This document shows positions 63,102-64,000 of a stretch of 64,000 nucleotides of DNA, in pieces. A model generated the notes under the pieces. That model was not told the DNA's origin. It saw nothing but the letters and a program-made list of their open reading frames with translations, and ran no database searches. The first letter of the stretch is position 1; every line of letters starts with the position of its first letter. Source of the stretch: Maribacter spongiicola (lineage in GTDB: Bacteria > Bacteroidota > Bacteroidia > Flavobacteriales > Flavobacteriaceae); the NCBI RefSeq assembly GCF_004364165.1, contig NZ_SOAY01000010.1:248001-312000 (forward strand), read 5' to 3'. A program made the position numbers and the translations under genes.

Positions 63102-64000
63102 TTACTCATCCCACCAAACAGCCACATTTATACTATTGCCTTCCGTTTTATTTGAAGCTTCGGTATAATTGGCATTATTTAAAGCTTCTTCTTCAGCGGG
63201 ATAAGGCATGCGAATCGGTATTAAATCATTGTTTAAACTAGCCGAGATTGTTTTCAATTGTGGAAAACCTGTTCTTCTATATTCAATCCATCCTTCATAA
63301 CCGTTTATTGAATTTGCAATCCATTTTTGAGTAATGATATTCTCTAAAGGGTCGCCATTATTTAAAGCTGCGTCAACGGTTAAATAATCAGTAGGTAGCT
63401 CCACTTGCCAATATTCAAAGGCTTGTGTTACTCCGGTATTATAAAGCGTTTCGGTATCGTCAGCAATAAGACCTTTTTGAGCGGCTTCTGCTAACAGAAA
63501 GTGAGTTTCCATGCTAGTCATGAAGTTGGCGTCTAATTGCCCTGTATTCTCTCTGAAAATAGTGCCTAATAAAGAATAATCAGCTAAGGATACTCCGGCA
63601 GATGCATCAATCCCATTTAACAGCCCGTTGTAACCGTCATCTGTACTATTGGCGAATGGTTGATAAAATTGTGCGATACGTGGGTCGTTTAAATCTGTCA
63701 AAATTTCATCCATCGTTTCAGAAAGCACGTAATTATTAAAATCACCAACCCTAAGTTGTGCCAGTCTAAAACTATTCGGCTCACCATCGGTAAAGTTGAA
63801 AATTGCATTTTCGCTGTTATCATCAATAAAATTACCATCAGTAACTATCGTCTGCAATTGAGAAGCAACATCAATTTTACTTGAAACACGCATTAAATAT
63901 TTAATCTTCAATGAATTTGCAAAACGAATCCATCCGTCTAAATCGCCATTAAATAAAATATCACCTTCTAACGCTATGGTTCCCGTATAGTTCTGAATGG
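63102..64000 (-). CDS. SusD/RagB-like outer-membrane nutrient-binding lipoprotein, C-terminal part
   Basis: The frame is open to the window edge; the TTG at 63911 is not the start, since in-frame codons upstream encode NYTGTIALEGDILFNGDLDG and WIRFANS, the usual SusD-like lead-in to LKIKYLMRVSSK. About 299 residues are visible. The C-terminal TQKWIANSINGYEGWIEYRR, TGFPQL and IPIRMPYPAEE segments are typical of the SusD-like group 2 lipoproteins. It would bind a ligand at the cell surface for a SusC-type pore that should be encoded just beyond the window. It heads the arsenosugar cluster. Confidence 0.88.
   Translation of the reverse strand, partial: IQNYTGTIALEGDILFNGDLDGWIRFANSLKIKYLMRVSSKIDVASQLQTIVTDGNFIDDNSENAIFNFTDGEPNSFRLAQLRVGDFNNYVLSETMDEILTDLNDPRIAQFYQPFANSTDDGYNGLLNGIDASAGVSLADYSLLGTIFRENTGQLDANFMTSMETHFLLAEAAQKGLIADDTETLYNTGVTQAFEYWQVELPTDYLTVDAALNNGDPLENIITQKWIANSINGYEGWIEYRRTGFPQLKTISASLNNDLIPIRMPYPAEEEALNNANYTEASNKTEGNSINVAVWWDE

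Overview
The window looks like chromosome of a marine-type member of the Flavobacteriaceae (Bacteroidota). The reasons are a giant SprB-type adhesin with a type IX secretion sorting domain followed by a PorP/SprF gene, a SusD-like lipoprotein, several small families typical of flavobacteria, AT-rich DNA without Shine-Dalgarno sites, and repeated matches to the Bacteroidota -7 promoter element TAnnTTTG. Species cannot be named from the sequence alone.

Layout. 1-14685: 3' part of a giant repeat adhesin and its sprF-like partner (gliding/T9SS). 14730-20957: housekeeping (folB, tRNA-Cys, a DoxX-like membrane protein, holB, pgk, an MltD-like lytic transglycosylase, a DUF4837 lipoprotein). 21064-24603: a small membrane protein, a large OmpA-family envelope protein and tatA. 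An 834-base stretch without a recognisable gene follows. 25438-29551: an M23 endopeptidase, a GH3-family ligase-like protein and an uncharacterised protein with a nucleoside-phosphorylase-like tail. 29551-53037: a surface polysaccharide locus. It holds a Wzz-like protein, rfbBACD for dTDP-L-rhamnose, an aldolase-fusion gene with a CMP-KDO-synthetase-like gene, a reversed block (GT2, a QHG-motif protein, Wzx flippase, HAD phosphatase), two Wzy/WaaL-like proteins, an epimerase, glycosyltransferases, an AlgI/AlgJ-type O-acetylation pair, an initiating sugar transferase and a UDP-xylose-synthase-like decarboxylase. 53080-57896: purD, then a block of flavobacterial membrane/unknown genes (DUF6341-, DUF6427- and DUF4254-like), a family 9 glycosyltransferase and a TetR regulator. 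58162-64000: an arsenosugar cluster on the minus strand (arsM, arsS, a phosphoesterase-peroxidase-like fusion, a sodium/solute symporter and a SusD-like lipoprotein that runs off the window).

How the parts work together. The polysaccharide locus reads as a Wzx/Wzy-dependent pathway. A polyprenyl-phosphate sugar transferase starts the unit, rhamnose and probably a CMP-activated acidic sugar are supplied, glycosyltransferases build the repeat, Wzx flips it, Wzy polymerises it, Wzz sets its length and AlgI/AlgJ-like proteins acetylate it. The arsenosugar cluster couples methylation (ArsM) and radical-SAM adenosylation (ArsS) of arsenic to a transporter and an outer-membrane nutrient-binding protein.

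Most notable observations: a shared RLD-x-GEN extracytoplasmic domain at the same place in a Wzy/ligase-like protein and the O-acetylation protein; a candidate CMP-ulosonic-acid pathway built on a DRE-TIM aldolase fused to a second domain; a phosphoesterase/AhpD-like fusion in the arsenosugar cluster that a one-base change would split into two ordinary genes; and recent-looking segmental duplications inside the giant adhesin.
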